A stretch of DNA of 64,000 nucleotides from Serripes groenlandicus (Eukaryota; Mollusca; Bivalvia; Cardiida; Cardiidae), in contig JASEVX010000001.1 of NCBI GenBank assembly GCA_031761405.1, positions 109,163,403-109,227,402 on the forward strand. Direction: 5' to 3'. Of this stretch, positions 33,720 to 44,769 are shown one piece after another. Each line of letters opens with the position of its first letter. The first letter of the stretch is position 1. Position numbers and translations under genes: made by a program. The notes beneath the pieces are model-generated. The model did no database searches, was not told the DNA's origin, and saw nothing but the letters and a program-made list of their open reading frames with translations.

Positions 33720-33870
33720 GACTTGTTGAGGGACAAAGCCTTGTGACAAATGTTCTAACCGATACAGAACTAGGTGCGACCTACGCTTCAGATGCCTCTG
33801 TTGATTTTGTATCATACATCACTAATCCAAACATAACACTGGACCAAGTGGAACGTACTTTATATGGAAG
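33720..33870 (+). CDS. Exon 14: ectodomain
   Basis: Acceptor AATTGTGTAG, donor GGAAG|GTAAGA; phase 1 in, phase 2 out (residues 867-915). It encodes LVEGQSLVTNVLTDTELGAT and DFVSYITNPNITLDQVERTL. The unusual phase-2 end is matched exactly by the next exon, which starts with the last base of an Arg codon. No named domain recognised. Confidence 0.83.
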
Positions 33871-34815
33871 GTAAGACATTGTGATTCGTTTACAGCAATT
33901 GAGTTAACCCTTTCCCACTTGCAAACGTACAGCAGATGACTTTTGTTTGTCTTTTGTCACGTTTTCAACTTCATTCAATAATTCTGCTTTCATTTGTATA
34001 GATTTTCAATATTTTTGGCTATGTTTGTCAAAGTTGTCTGCTGCAGTTTTGTGGTAGGTTTGACCCTTTCCTACATAAAGATGCTATCTGATGCCTCTGC
34101 AGCTGACAACTTTTGAAAATGTTGATGCAAAAGTGGGCAGCCAGTTGATAACTAAATGTAACATAATTACATTGTTGATTTGCCTGACCATCACTCTATT
34201 TATGGCTGCTTGATTTGTCTATTTTCAAACAGTACCTAACCAGTTTTAACCTAACTTATTTTGCAGTTTCATAATGAGTGTCATCACCTCAGTCATGTCT
34301 GATAATAAGTTAAATTTCTCCAGACTTTTTTAATATAACAAATTTAAGCAGACTAAACAACCTTTAGGCAGAATTTTTTAAAATCTCCATTATTGAAAGT
34401 ATAAGGTTTAAATAGTGTTGAAAGCTTTATGGCAAAAGGAGATATAGCTCTGGGGCATCAACAAGTGTTAACCCTTTCCCTCATACGACAATTATGCAGC
34501 AGACGACTTTGAACATATTGTGTCAAAACATAGAAAATCTCTTCAATTGAATGGATAACCTATGACTAAAAGTGGAAAACATTGTGGCAAAAGGAGAAAT
34601 TGCACGTTCTGTGCAATTGCTTCTTTTGTCACTATGTTTTTAAAAAGCCGTCTGCTGTAGAGGCTTCAGAAAGCGTCTATATGAGGGAAAGGGTTAAGTG
34701 AAGAGTGTTGGCCATAAATATTGCCTATATTTATAAATATTGGGGCTCTTCAACTAATGATTTAAGAAGTTTGAAATAAATCTTTTATCAAACTAGCTGT
34801 GTAAAGCTTACTTGT
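33871..34815. other. Intron 14, left part
   Basis: 33904-34065 and 34070-34130 are MITE fragments, and 34468-34697 is an intact MITE. Nothing else recognised. Confidence 0.55.
34468..34697. mobile_element. TTAA MITE, intact
   Basis: TTAACCCTTTCCCTCATAC and TATATGAGGGAAAGGGTTAA ends; very similar to the copies at 29250 and 60178. Confidence 0.88.
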
Positions 34816-36591
34816 TATACCCCCGAAAAACGAAGTTTCGAGGGGGTATATTTGAGTCATCCTGTGGTTGGTCAGTCGGTCGGTTGGTCGGTCTGTTGCG
34901 ATTTTCCTTGTCCGGAGCATAACTTTAATTATAGAGTTATTGCCCTTTGTTACTTTTTCTTGTCCAGAGAATTACTTATTAACTAATGGATGGATGGAAT
35001 TTAATAAAACTTCATACACTGGTAGAGCACAATGAGAGGAAGTGCAGTGTACAAGAACCATAACTCTAATTTACATAATTACAGAGTTATTGCCTTTTGT
35101 TACTTTTTCTTGTTTGTAGAGTCTTGTCCGGAGCATAACTTTAAAAATAATTGTTGGAATTTAATAAAACTTTATACGATGATACAACACATTGAGAGGA
35201 AGTGCAGTGTACAGGAACCATAACTCTATTTTACCTAAATACAGAGTTATTGCCCTTTGTTACTTTTTCTTGTCCGGAGAATTACTTATTAACTAATGGA
35301 TGGAATCTAATAAAACTTCATACACTGGTAGAGAGCACAATGAGAGGAAGTGCAGTGTACAAGAACTATAACTCTAATTTACATAATTACAGAGTTATTG
35401 CCTTTTTTTACTTTTTCTTGTTTGTAGAGTCTTATCCGGAGCATAACTTTAAAAATAATTGTTGGAATTTAATAAAACTTCATACGATGATACAACACAT
35501 TTAGAGGAAGTACAGGAACCATAACTCTATTTTACCTAAATACAGAATTATTGCCCTTTGTTACTTTTTCTTGTCCAGAGAATTACTTAATAACTAATTA
35601 ATGGAATCTAATAAAACTTCATGCAATGGTAGAGCACAATGAGAGAAAGTGCAGTGTACAAGAACCATAACTCTAATTTACATAATTACGGAGTTATTGC
35701 CCTTTGTTGCTTTTTCTTGTTCGTTGAGTCTTGTACAGAGTATAACTTTAATAAAACTTCATACGATGATACAACACATGGAGAGGAAGTGCGGTGTACA
35801 AACATCATAACTCTACTTTACCTAAATACTGAGTTATTGCCCTTTGTTACTTCTTCTTTTCCGGAGAATTACTTAATAACTAATCGATGGAATCTAATAA
35901 AACTGCATACAATGGTAGAGCACAATGAGAGAAAGTGCAGTGTACAAGAACCATAACTCTAATTTACATAATTACGGAGTTATTGCCCTTTGTTGCTTTT
36001 TCTTGTTCGTTGAGTCTTGTACAGAGTATAACTTTAATAAAACTTCATACGATGATACAACACATGGAGAGGAAGTGCGGTGTACAAACATCATAACTCT
36101 ACTTTACCTAAATACTGAGTTATTGCCCTTTGTTACTTCTTCTTTTCCGGAGAATTACTTAATAACTAATCGATGGAATCTAATAAAACTGCATACAATG
36201 GTAGAGCACAATGAGAGGAAGTGCAGTGTACAAGAACCATAACTCTAATTTTCATAATGACAGAGTTATTGCCCTTTGTTACTTTTTGTTGAGTGTAGAA
36301 TAATTTAAAAACTACTGGATGGAATTTAATAAACCTTCATACTATGATACAACACATTGAGAGGAAGTGCAGTGAACAAGAACCATAACTCTATTTTAGC
36401 TAATTACAGATTTATTGCCCTTTGTTACATTTTCTAGTATGTAGAATAATTTTCACCCATTTCTTACTTTTTTCTTGTCCGGAGATTACCTTTAAAGCTA
36501 CAAGTTGGAATTAAAGGTGGGGTTTCTTAATATTCCACTACCTTTTCCACGACATTCGCGGGTATTAATCACATTCAGTAATAGTTCTAGT
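34816..36591 (+). mobile_element. Helentron-like element (TATACCCCC family), copy 3, expanded by tandem repeats
   Basis: Starts TATACCCCCGAAAAACGAAG with a hairpin (CCCCCGAAA / TTTCGAGGGGG), and ends CAGTAATAGTTCTAGT. The interior is an array of alternating ~145-bp units (GAGTTATTGCCCTTTGTTAC; GAGAGGAAGTGCAGTGTACA). One 286-bp stretch occurs twice in succession (from 35639 and 35925) and encodes an identical 105-codon frame. The flanks GCTTACTTGT and TATTTCAGAATC are found joined at 36649-36672, an empty-site copy, again showing insertion between two T residues. Confidence 0.88.
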
Positions 36592-36672
36592 TATTTCAGA
36601 ATCTAGAATGTGTATAACTTTCTTGCCATATCAGAATCCAGAATGTGTAAAGCTTACTTGTTATTTCAGAAT
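36592..36672 (+). repeat. Triplicated splice-acceptor region before exon 15
   Basis: Three copies of (T)ATTTCAG|AATC(C/T)AGAATGTGT, with candidate AG at 36600, 36633 and 36669 (the middle one reads CATATCAG). Only the third continues open in the exon frame; the first meets TAG and the second TAA within a few codons. Confidence 0.88.
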
Positions 36673-36812
36673 CCAGAATGTGTCCACCTATTTTGCTATA
36701 AGTCCAATTGGACAAGAGCCTCTACCAGGCCCATTAAATGTTACATTAGAACAGAGCAAGTTTAACCCAGCACCTGATGAAGAGACCATCGTGTTGATAC
36801 ATTGGAATCCGG
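36670..36812 (+). CDS. Exon 15: ectodomain
   Basis: Acceptor TTATTTCAG (third of three copies), donor CCGG|GTAATA; phase 2 in, phase 1 out (residues 917-963). It encodes QNVSTYFAISPIGQEPLPGP and later EETIVLIHWNP. The final I-H-W-N-P and the start of exon 16 (DDSVWQL) recall the W-x(n)-W pattern that precedes a GPS-type cleavage motif, but the match is weak. Sequons NVS, NVT. Confidence 0.84.
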
Positions 36813-37885
36813 GTAATAGAAATCTCTATTTTGATGTACTGTATACTTATTGTAGAAGGGATTTAACTTTTTCTTACATAAGTCAAATCTGCAGCAGACA
36901 ACTTTAAAAACTTGTGGTTAAAAATATGATTAACCTCTAAAAGTGAAGGTTCAGCTATTGAATAGAGTTGAACATATTCTGGCAAAAGGATGAGCATTTT
37001 TACTTTTGTAACAATGTTTTCGAAAGTTATCTGCTGCAAAGGTATCAGGGAGCGTCTGTATATTGTAAAGGGTTCATCTTTCATATAATTGATACCTCTG
37101 TCACATCTGACTTTTTGAAAACAATTTGTATAGGGAAAAAACGTCTGGAACAAGAAAATCCTCCTATTCCTACAATCTTTCAACTCTTATGCAAGAATAT
37201 ATTTCTAATTTTCTAGCTTTTGGATATTTTTAACTCATATTATTTCAAAATAAATGTCTCTAAAAATATCAGTTTAGGGTAAGGATTTAAAAAAGGCACT
37301 AATGGTAACAGCTAATTGATTTGAAAGAGAAATAGAATGGAGCATATAGGGTTCAAGACTTTCTCTGTTGAAATGTCTCTTTACCCTTTCCCACATACAA
37401 TAAATCTGACGACTTTGAAAACAATTGGCAAAATTATGGGAAATCTCTATAAATGAAGGCAAAATTACTGAAAAAAGTTGAAACATTGTGGCAGATGGAG
37501 AAATTGCTTGTTTTGAGCAATTTCTTGTTTTGTCATAATATTTTCCAAAGTCATCTGCTGCAGATGTGTCGAAATCATAAGTGGGGAAAGTGTTAAATAT
37601 GATCACAGTTCCATGTGAACTATGATCTGCTGCACATGAATTATATATAAGTATTTGGGAAAATTTAAGCATTTTAAGCATCTTTGTGTATGAAAAAAAA
37701 CTGTTCTGATAAATGATAGAGTCAATATTGAATAGAGTTGAAAACACTTTGTCAAAAGGAGATATTGCTCATTAAAATCAGTTTTTTCTTTTGCCACAGT
37801 GTTTTAAAAAGTCCTCTGTTGCAAATGCATCAGGATGCCCCAGCAGGTTTGGAAAAGAGTTAATTCATAATGTGATATATTTCAG
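36813..37885. other. Intron 15, mostly MITE fragments
   Basis: Decayed MITE copies at 36870-37075, 37383-37600 and 37600-37863. The last ends (GAAAAGAGTTAA) 22 bp before the exon 16 acceptor. Confidence 0.6.
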
Positions 37886-37977
37886 ATGACAGTGTGTGGC
37901 AGCTGACTTCAGAAACTTGTAAGGAAGAAAACACCACTGTCTATGACAATCAAGTAGATGGAACAACAACAGTTTTG
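37886..37977 (+). CDS. Exon 16: short ectodomain exon
   Basis: Acceptor GATATATTTCAG, donor TTG|GTATGA; phase 1 in, phase 0 out (residues 965-994). It encodes DSVWQLTSETCKEENTTVYD and NQVDGTTTVL. With exon 17 (VCNTRLSS ... TQFGVASIL) it gives W ... C ... VCN ... FGV, loosely like the W/C/C/F spacing of GPS motifs. The donor is followed by GA and not GT/AG at +4, so it is weaker than average. Confidence 0.78.
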
Positions 37978-39009
37978 GTATGAAAACATTTATAATAAAG
38001 TGTACATGAAAAACTGCCTCAGATTTAACTCTTTCCCACAGGGCTACGGACGACCGAAATTTTGCCGGTTTGAACCATTTTTTAAATCGCCAGACCGTTT
38101 TCAATCCTAAAACTTGTAAAAAATTTGGTCTAGATATTTATAAAATTTCTCCAATACCTACTCTTTATGTCACTGCGTAAACGAAAAACCAATAAAACCC
38201 TATAGAAAGTACATGGTTATTGTTTCTAAAATATCGGTTACCCTTAGAGAGAGTCACTTACCGTGACGTAAACAAAGATAAACTGTCTGATAATCGTCCA
38301 GGGGGTTGTAACAATCATGCTATGTAATTACTCCTTCGGTTTGATAGATAATGCATGGTTTAGAGGCTTCTTTATAAGTGTTTGCTAATTACTAGTTGAT
38401 GAGTCTAACATTTTTTAATCGGTCCCAGTCCGGTCTGAACGGCTAATTGATGTTATTTTTATTTTCGTATCGGACTGTTTGTACTTACTGTGACGTAAAC
38501 AGGATTATCTATCCAATTAAGTTTGACACTCTATAAACTGATAGATAATGCCAATTGGAATATCTCGCTGATGAATGGATGACGGAATTACCCGAGAAAA
38601 TCCCATTGAATTCATGCAGTAATGATTTCATGTATCTGATTGGCTGTTGAGTTATTAGGGAATTTCCATAGGTCACGTGACCTTTGTAACCCTTTCAAGA
38701 TGGCAGGGAAAAAGAGATATTTACGAAATGTTTCATAAAAATAAATATATCACTGTATATATTATAAGGCAGAAGTTTTAACTTCATTTCATTTAATTTG
38801 TCCTTTGATACATTGGTGAAAGGGTTCAACGAAATTTACTTGCGATGTTCAAAAAGTCAAATGACTGCCTTGGCAACGCAAATCATGTTGACAAAAAGAA
38901 TCGTTTCAAACCGGTTCATTATTATGTACTTACCTAAAAAATGGCTTTCTCTAATTATTTCAGTCATGGTAATTCCAAAACAACATAGACATTTTTTGTA
39001 GTAATTTTT
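37978..39009. other. Intron 16, first part: GC-richer patch of unknown origin
   Basis: From 38027 (TTAACTCTTTCCCACAGGGC) the DNA is unlike the surrounding MITEs. It has two copies of CTTAC(C/T)GTGACGTAAACA (38260s and 38480s) and the promoter-like patch at 38671-38738. It may be the 5' end of a larger DNA transposon. No long open frame. Confidence 0.45.
38671..38738 (+). promoter_or_regulatory. Promoter-like patch: GGTCACGTGACC plus CAAGATGGC
   Basis: The 12-bp palindrome GGTCACGTGACC (38671-38682) contains a CACGTG E-box with the flanks preferred by MITF/TFE-type factors. It is followed at 38696-38704 by CAAGATGGC, a YY1-type core-promoter element whose ATG opens a 12-codon frame (MAGKKRYLRNVS). 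The pairing is typical of short TATA-less promoters; function here is inference only. Confidence 0.3.
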
Positions 39010-40000
39010 AAGCTTTTTTTTAAAAGAGGTTATGCCCTGGTGTGGTGTCCGTCGTCTGTTCGTCCGTAAACAATTGCTTGTGAGCGCGATGCAGTCTTCA
39101 GTTTTGATTGTTTCTCAATCAAACTTAAGCAGTAGTTAGATATTCATGAGAGCTTGGTTCCTTTCGCAAACCAGCCAGATCCGCCTATGCAAGACTGGAT
39201 TATGTCCCATGAAATTGTCAAAATTGCTATAAAAGAGCTTGTGAACACAATAGAGGCTCCATTTACTATCTAATCTTCACTAAACGTAGTTAGTAGTTAA
39301 ATATTGATGAGAGCTTGGTTTCTTTTGAAAACCAGCCAGATGTGCCCTTGCATGACTGGATTATGGCTCTTGAAGTTGTCAAAATTGCTATAATACAGCT
39401 TGTGAACGCGATAAAGTCTTCAGTTTTGATTGTATCTCTATCAAACTTATACAGTAGTTAGATATCCATGAGAGCTCGGTTCCTTTGGCTAACCAGCCAG
39501 ATCCGCCCATGCAAGACTGGATTATGGCCCTTGAAATTGTCAAAATTACTATAATACAGTTTGTGAAAACAATAGAGCCTCCATTTACTATTCGATCTTC
39601 ACCAAACTTGGATAGTAGTTAAATATTGATGAGAGCTTGGTTCTTTTTGCAAACCAGCCAGATCCGCCCATGCAAGGCTGGATTATGGCCCTTGAATTTG
39701 CCAAAATTGCTATAATAGAGCTTGTGAATACAATAAAGGCTCCATTTACTATCTGATCTTCACCAAACTTAGATAGTAGTTAAATATTGATGAAAGCTCG
39801 GTTCCTTTGGAAAACCAGCCAGATGTGCCCTTGCATGACTGGATTATGGCCCTTGAAATTGTCAAAATTGCTATAGTACAGCTTGTGAACACAATAGAGC
39901 CTCCATTTACTATCCGATCTTCACCATACATACATGCTCTGGATTGAAAATGACCAAAGAACCATCCCAGTAGAGCATAGGCCCATATGTTCCTCTTGTT
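39010..40000 (+). mobile_element. Pearl-like element (AGCTCTACTGGCC family), long copy
   Basis: TGTCCGTCGTCTGTTCGTCCG, then about five tandem units of ~160 bp (ACTATC(T/C)GATCTTCACCAAA alternating with GATTGTATCTC...AAACTTATA). It ends CCCAGTAGAGCATAGGCCCA and TCTTGTTTA. The 5' hairpin is decayed. Confidence 0.72.
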
Positions 40001-41588
40001 TATTATTATGTAGACTAAACCAAGTTAACTGTACAGATAAAAGAAATGTATCTTCTGTGCGCAACCAATAATTTTCTACTACATATGTACGTACGGGTCG
40101 AACAATCTTAGATACGAACGAGCAATGTAAACACACATGCGTGGTTATGTTCGTCTGCAAATTTTGGTAAACTATGATTTGTACTTCTACATTGACATTA
40201 ACGAGCGATGACACTGTTATGCAACCATCTATGCAAGTTAACCTGCAATAAACATGAAAAATGTGTATATTTGTTTTTAAAAGAATTTCAATATCATTTT
40301 TTTTTACGGGGAAGGGGGTGAAAATCTTTTGGACCAATTGAGATTTCAAAATTTCCGGAGCCCTGCTTTCCCACATACAGGTGCCTTTGCAACTTTTGAA
40401 AACATTGTGACAATGGAGAATTTCCTCATACGCAATTTCTGCATTTGCCACATTTTTTCACCTTTTCTAACAATAACTACATCATAAATCCGGAAATCCA
40501 TACTGCAGTGATGCATAACACTTACATTATTGTAGTTGAAAAAACAGTTATCAACTGAGGGGCATATTGGAACAACAGGGGTGGTGTCAAGTGAAAATGT
40601 ATCATAACTTGCATTTTTTTGTCAACAAAGTGAATATCGAAATATAATTATGTTGCGAAAAGAAGCTGCTGAGACTGTGTCAGATATACAGCAGTCTAGA
40701 AACTGTGTCTCAGTTTCTGGCTCCATATGGCATGAGGTCTTTTCTGTCTTAGTCCAGACAACCACCATCTTGTCACAGCAGGTTTTGGGTCATGAATCAG
40801 GGCAACATCAGCAACTTTAATCTCATCAAAATATCAAGTATTTCAGCACCAAGCCTATACACCTCCAGTCAGATTTTATTCTGTTCATTTGTGGAAAAAG
40901 CTCTCTCACATGCATGGTGTTCTAGTGAAGGTTGCATAAATGAGATTTAAGCTAATGTTCAAAAGTTAAATATGAAAAAAATATATATATTTCCCAGCAC
41001 TGTACACTGTGGGCCTTGAGTAAAACCAAATGAAGAAAAGTAATTCATGAAAACTGATGAGCTATTGTTTTTTAATTGCAAACAGGAATCTAGAGTATCA
41101 TTCTCGATTCCTGCTTGAAATCATTTTAAATTATTTTCCTGCTAGGATCAGATGTTTTGAAAATTAATATAAATGTGGACATATTGATTGTACACTACCC
41201 TGTTTCATTGACTGATCGGTGACCTTGTTATTTTGCATATGCTCTTCAGTTTGAAGAGTTCTATGGTATCAATGTTTTTTTGTGGTCTCAAGTGTAAATA
41301 TATAAACACAGAAATGAATTTGTTTTAATAGGTCACAGCCCTTTTTATCCTTTTTTGTAGAGGGTGTGCTTTAAGTGCAAAAACATCCATTTCTTCTATC
41401 TCCGTAGTGAATACAACTTGGGGCAACCCAAAATATACATATGACCATTCCAGCCAATCGTATTTGCGATATGTAAATTAAAACTAATTTTAGACTTCCG
41501 AAAGCCGAAATGTATGTGGTAATTGTCATCCATATTGGGTTTGTTGAATAGCATGCGCACAAGACATGTTTCGATTCTAAACTTCCGC
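40001..41588. other. Intron 16, middle part
   Basis: 40370-40460 is a MITE fragment and 40484-40640 a dispersed repeat (see 57908). 40640-41588 shows nothing recognisable; a 176-codon minus frame at 39921-40451 runs through repeat sequence and is not considered a gene. Confidence 0.5.
40484..40640 (+). repeat. Dispersed ~155-bp repeat, copy 1
   Basis: Matches 57908-58062 in direct orientation with few differences (CCGGAAATCCATACTGCAGT; CAACTGAGGGGCATATTGGA; GTATCATAACTTGCATT). Confidence 0.85.
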
Positions 41589-44117
41589 TAATATTGCAAA
41601 ACTGAAAGATCATTTATAGATCATTTATATACAAATACACCTTGTAATATTATAAATGTTAAAGTACCAAAAATATCTCTCAGTGACCACTATCCAGTCT
41701 GTTTCATTCGAAAGTTGAGTTGCAGTAATACTTCAGGACCTCTTCACAATATTGTAAATTACAGAAATATTAAATCTTTCGATGAAAACAAATTTAATAC
41801 TTGTCTCAACAACCAGATTTGGTCCATTATTGAAATTTATGATGATGTTGACGATTCTCTAGACTGTTTTATCTCTATGTTTACAGATGTTCTTAACACA
41901 CATGCACCTCTCAAACAAAAGCGTGTCAAACACAATAACCTCCCAGACTGGTATAATGCAGAAATTGGATGTGCATCAAGACAACGTGATAAGGCAAAAA
42001 CACAAAATAATATCAGTGAATTCAAATACTGGCGCAACAAAACAAAAACTCTGATATCCGAAGCAAAAAAGTCTTTCTATACAAAATCAATAAACCAAAA
42101 TAAACAAAATCCCAAAAAACTTTGGAAAAACCTAAAAGATATTTCGGGAAAGACAAAAACCCACCAGTCAAACATCATTACAGACAAGTCTGGAAATCCT
42201 GTGGAGGATGCCGAGTTAACAGCAGAAATTTTCAATACTTATTTTACTAATGTATTCAAAGATGCACCAAATACTCCGTCTTCTGCACTATCTCCAATTG
42301 ATAAATCAAAATTACAAAAATTTGTACAAGATTGCATGCCAAATTCTCCAACACAATTTCATATTCCCCCAATAAAAGAAAATTTTGTACTAAGACAACT
42401 TCAGACACTAGATGCAACTAAATCCACAGGACTTGACGGCCTAGGTCTCAAATTTCTAAAATTAAGTGCTAAGATCATATCAAAACCTATTACATACATT
42501 TTCAACCAAAGTATATCAAACTGTGAATTCCCTTCATTATTTAAACAAGCAAAGGTTATTCCGATCTTTAAGAAGGGAACTAAATCTGACACCAGTAACT
42601 ACCGCCCGATTTCAATATTACCTGTATTATCAAATATTCTAGAAAGACATGTGAGTGATCACTTGAAGACATATCTTGAAACAAATTCTCTCATTCATAA
42701 CACTCAATCTGGATTCAGATCAAATCATTCTTGTGAGACAGCGCTTACAGCAATAATTGACACATGGATTGACGCAATTAATAACAAAAAAGTAATAGGA
42801 ACTGTATTTCTTGATTTAACCAAAGCATTTGATTTAATAAATCATCCCCTCCTTTTTAACAAACTGTTTGAATACAACATAAGAAACAAAGCCCTAGAAT
42901 GGTTTAAATCCTATTTTGACGAAAGATCCCAGAAAGTGTCAGTTGCTGGCAAACTGTCATCATCTCTTCCAATTACATCAGGTGTACCACAAGGCTCAGT
43001 GCTAGGTCCTATCCTCTTCATACTTTATATTAATGACCTACCAATGCAATTACACGCCTCATCAACTGACTTGTTTGCAGATGACACAACTTTAAGTGCA
43101 GTTGGGCTTAATGTGAATGAAGTCATTCAGTCTCTTCAAAGTAGCCTAAATACCATAGATGAGTGGTGTCAGAGAAATTCAATGATGCCAAATCCACAAA
43201 AAACAAAAGCTATGATAATTTCACCTACTAATAATATAGGAAAATCACTGGAATTCAATAATAATAATAACCTTGTTCTTCACAATCACAGCATTGTTTT
43301 CTCTGAAGTCGAAAAACTACTAGGCATACAAGTTGACCATAATCTCAACTGGAAAATCCAAGTTGAAAAAGTACTCAAAAAATGCAATTCTTTACTTTAC
43401 CTTCTGCTTCGAATTAAATGCTTCCTCAATATACATGCGCGGAAACTCTTTTACAATGCCTACATTTTGCCTCATATTGATTATTGTTGTACAATTTGGG
43501 GTAACTGTAGTGACAAACTTTTAAGCAATATATATAAATTCCAAAAAAGAGCTGCACGAACTATCCTAGACAAGACATATGACACACCAAGTGAGGAACT
43601 CTTTCAGGAACTTAAATGGATGAAATTTCACGATAGAATTACATACAAAAAGGCTATACTTGTGTACAAATCCCTTAAAAAAGAATTCCCAGAATACATG
43701 ACTAATCTATTTACATCATCAACCAATACAAATTTAAGATCTGCCGCCCAGCATACACTTCGCATTCCTAAACCTAGGATAGAATTTTTTAGAAAATCTT
43801 TGACCTACTCAGGACCAAAAATATGGAACCAGATTCCACTACATGTCAGGAACTGTGAAAATTTAAAGAAATTTAAATCCACATATCTTTCCTGGTGGCA
43901 TAGTGGTGGACATCTTTTACTCAATTAAACTCTCTCCCATAACAGTGCTGGTTTCCTGAATGCAACAGTTGTCTACATGAATATGTGCATGATACCTTAT
44001 AATATTATATGTAAAAATTTGTAAATGTTTTAACAGAGGCCCACAGGGAAGACTGGGCATGCCCAACTGTGCAGCCTCTATAAATAAAGTCTTTATTATT
44101 ATTATTATTATTATTAT
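41589..44117 (+). mobile_element. CR1/L2-like (Jockey superfamily) LINE, 5'-truncated
   Basis: Coding remnant of the endonuclease C-terminus from 41592, then the open reverse-transcriptase frame to 43928. A short 3' UTR follows with GCATGCCCAACTGTGCAGCC, then AATAAAGTCTTT and a TTA/ATT microsatellite tail (44091-44117). The truncation at the 5' end and the repeat tail are normal for target-primed insertion. It sits in sense orientation in intron 16. Confidence 0.88.
41592..43928 (+). CDS. LINE ORF2 fragment: endonuclease end plus reverse transcriptase
   Basis: One uninterrupted frame. Before the first usable start (41715) it reads IDHLYTNTPCNIINV and SLSDHYPVCFIRK, the last block of an AP-type endonuclease with its SDH motif. 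From 41715, 737 codons carry the reverse transcriptase: YRPISILPVLSNILERHV (from residue 296), SGFRSNHSCETAL, FLDLTKAFDLINH, SGVPQGSVLGPILF, then the catalytic FADD (residues 454-457). A C-terminal block YNAYILPHIDYC and FQKRAARTIL follows. It copies its own RNA at the target site in such elements. Lack of stops or frameshifts indicates a recent insertion, but without the N-terminal endonuclease it cannot be autonomous. Stop TAA at 43926. Confidence 0.93.
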   Translation, partial: YCKTERSFIDHLYTNTPCNIINVKVPKISLSDHYPVCFIRKLSCSNTSGPLHNIVNYRNIKSFDENKFNTCLNNQIWSIIEIYDDVDDSLDCFISMFTDVLNTHAPLKQKRVKHNNLPDWYNAEIGCASRQRDKAKTQNNISEFKYWRNKTKTLISEAKKSFYTKSINQNKQNPKKLWKNLKDISGKTKTHQSNIITDKSGNPVEDAELTAEIFNTYFTNVFKDAPNTPSSALSPIDKSKLQKFVQDCMPNSPTQFHIPPIKENFVLRQLQTLDATKSTGLDGLGLKFLKLSAKIISKPITYIFNQSISNCEFPSLFKQAKVIPIFKKGTKSDTSNYRPISILPVLSNILERHVSDHLKTYLETNSLIHNTQSGFRSNHSCETALTAIIDTWIDAINNKKVIGTVFLDLTKAFDLINHPLLFNKLFEYNIRNKALEWFKSYFDERSQKVSVAGKLSSSLPITSGVPQGSVLGPILFILYINDLPMQLHASSTDLFADDTTLSAVGLNVNEVIQSLQSSLNTIDEWCQRNSMMPNPQKTKAMIISPTNNIGKSLEFNNNNNLVLHNHSIVFSEVEKLLGIQVDHNLNWKIQVEKVLKKCNSLLYLLLRIKCFLNIHARKLFYNAYILPHIDYCCTIWGNCSDKLLSNIYKFQKRAARTILDKTYDTPSEELFQELKWMKFHDRITYKKAILVYKSLKKEFPEYMTNLFTSSTNTNLRSAAQHTLRIPKPRIEFFRKSLTYSGPKIWNQIPLHVRNCENLKKFKSTYLSWWHSGGHLLLN

Positions 44118-44769
44118 ACTCCCAGCCACTGGATAAAATTCGAAAATTAACTGCAATTACCGCGATTTGTCAAAGAAATAACCCTGTAAAAGATCGACGA
44201 TTAGAAATGCATATTATTCGGCCCAAAAATTTCACTCGCAAAAATATGCTGGTGCCTGAAATCTCACATCACAATTCGTGAGTATGCAAGCTTAAATCGT
44301 GACACGTGATCAACAGTTTTTGCTTAGAAACAGTTCATGTTTTAGATATACATGGATAAACATTATTAAATGCATTCTTCACAAATCAAGACATCTCTTT
44401 GAACATGAAAATAACATTCAGTAAGTTAAAATTGCTATTAAAAGGAGAATTCAACATGATTTTTATCTCGATATTGACATATTACAGTCTGCTGCAAGTC
44501 TAATAGGGACTGAAATGTCTTCGTAAATAAAACAAAAAAACATAAATGCGAGTCAAAATAAAGAAACTGCACATACTTAAAACTTCGGAATATTTATTTC
44601 CTTTTAGATGTGTCATAACTTGGTGTTTTTAAACAAACGCAATTGTAATATGTTCAAGACATTTAAATTTATTTTTGTTCTAATAATAACTTCTCCTCCC
44701 ATGTCATTTCCGAAAAGCTATTAAAAATATAAGTCGCGGGCGGCCACTGCTTTTATCTTTGAAAATAAT
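44118..44769. repeat. Dispersed repeat (copy 1), about 44300-44755
   Basis: 44300-44755 matches 58805-59350 in direct orientation (AAACAGTTCATGTTTTAGAT; TCACAAATCAAGACATCTCT; ATAAATGCGAGTCAAAATAA). The second copy has an extra ~105 bp. A partial inverted copy is at 54925-54995. 44118-44300 has no recognised feature. Confidence 0.85.

Noticed and set aside
36592..36640. Earlier acceptors (36600, 36633) for exon 15
   Set aside because: In the required phase they meet TAG or TAA within a few codons; only 36669 stays open.
39921..40451. 176-codon minus-strand frame
   Set aside because: Spans the end of a pearl-like element and MITE pieces; no conserved motif.
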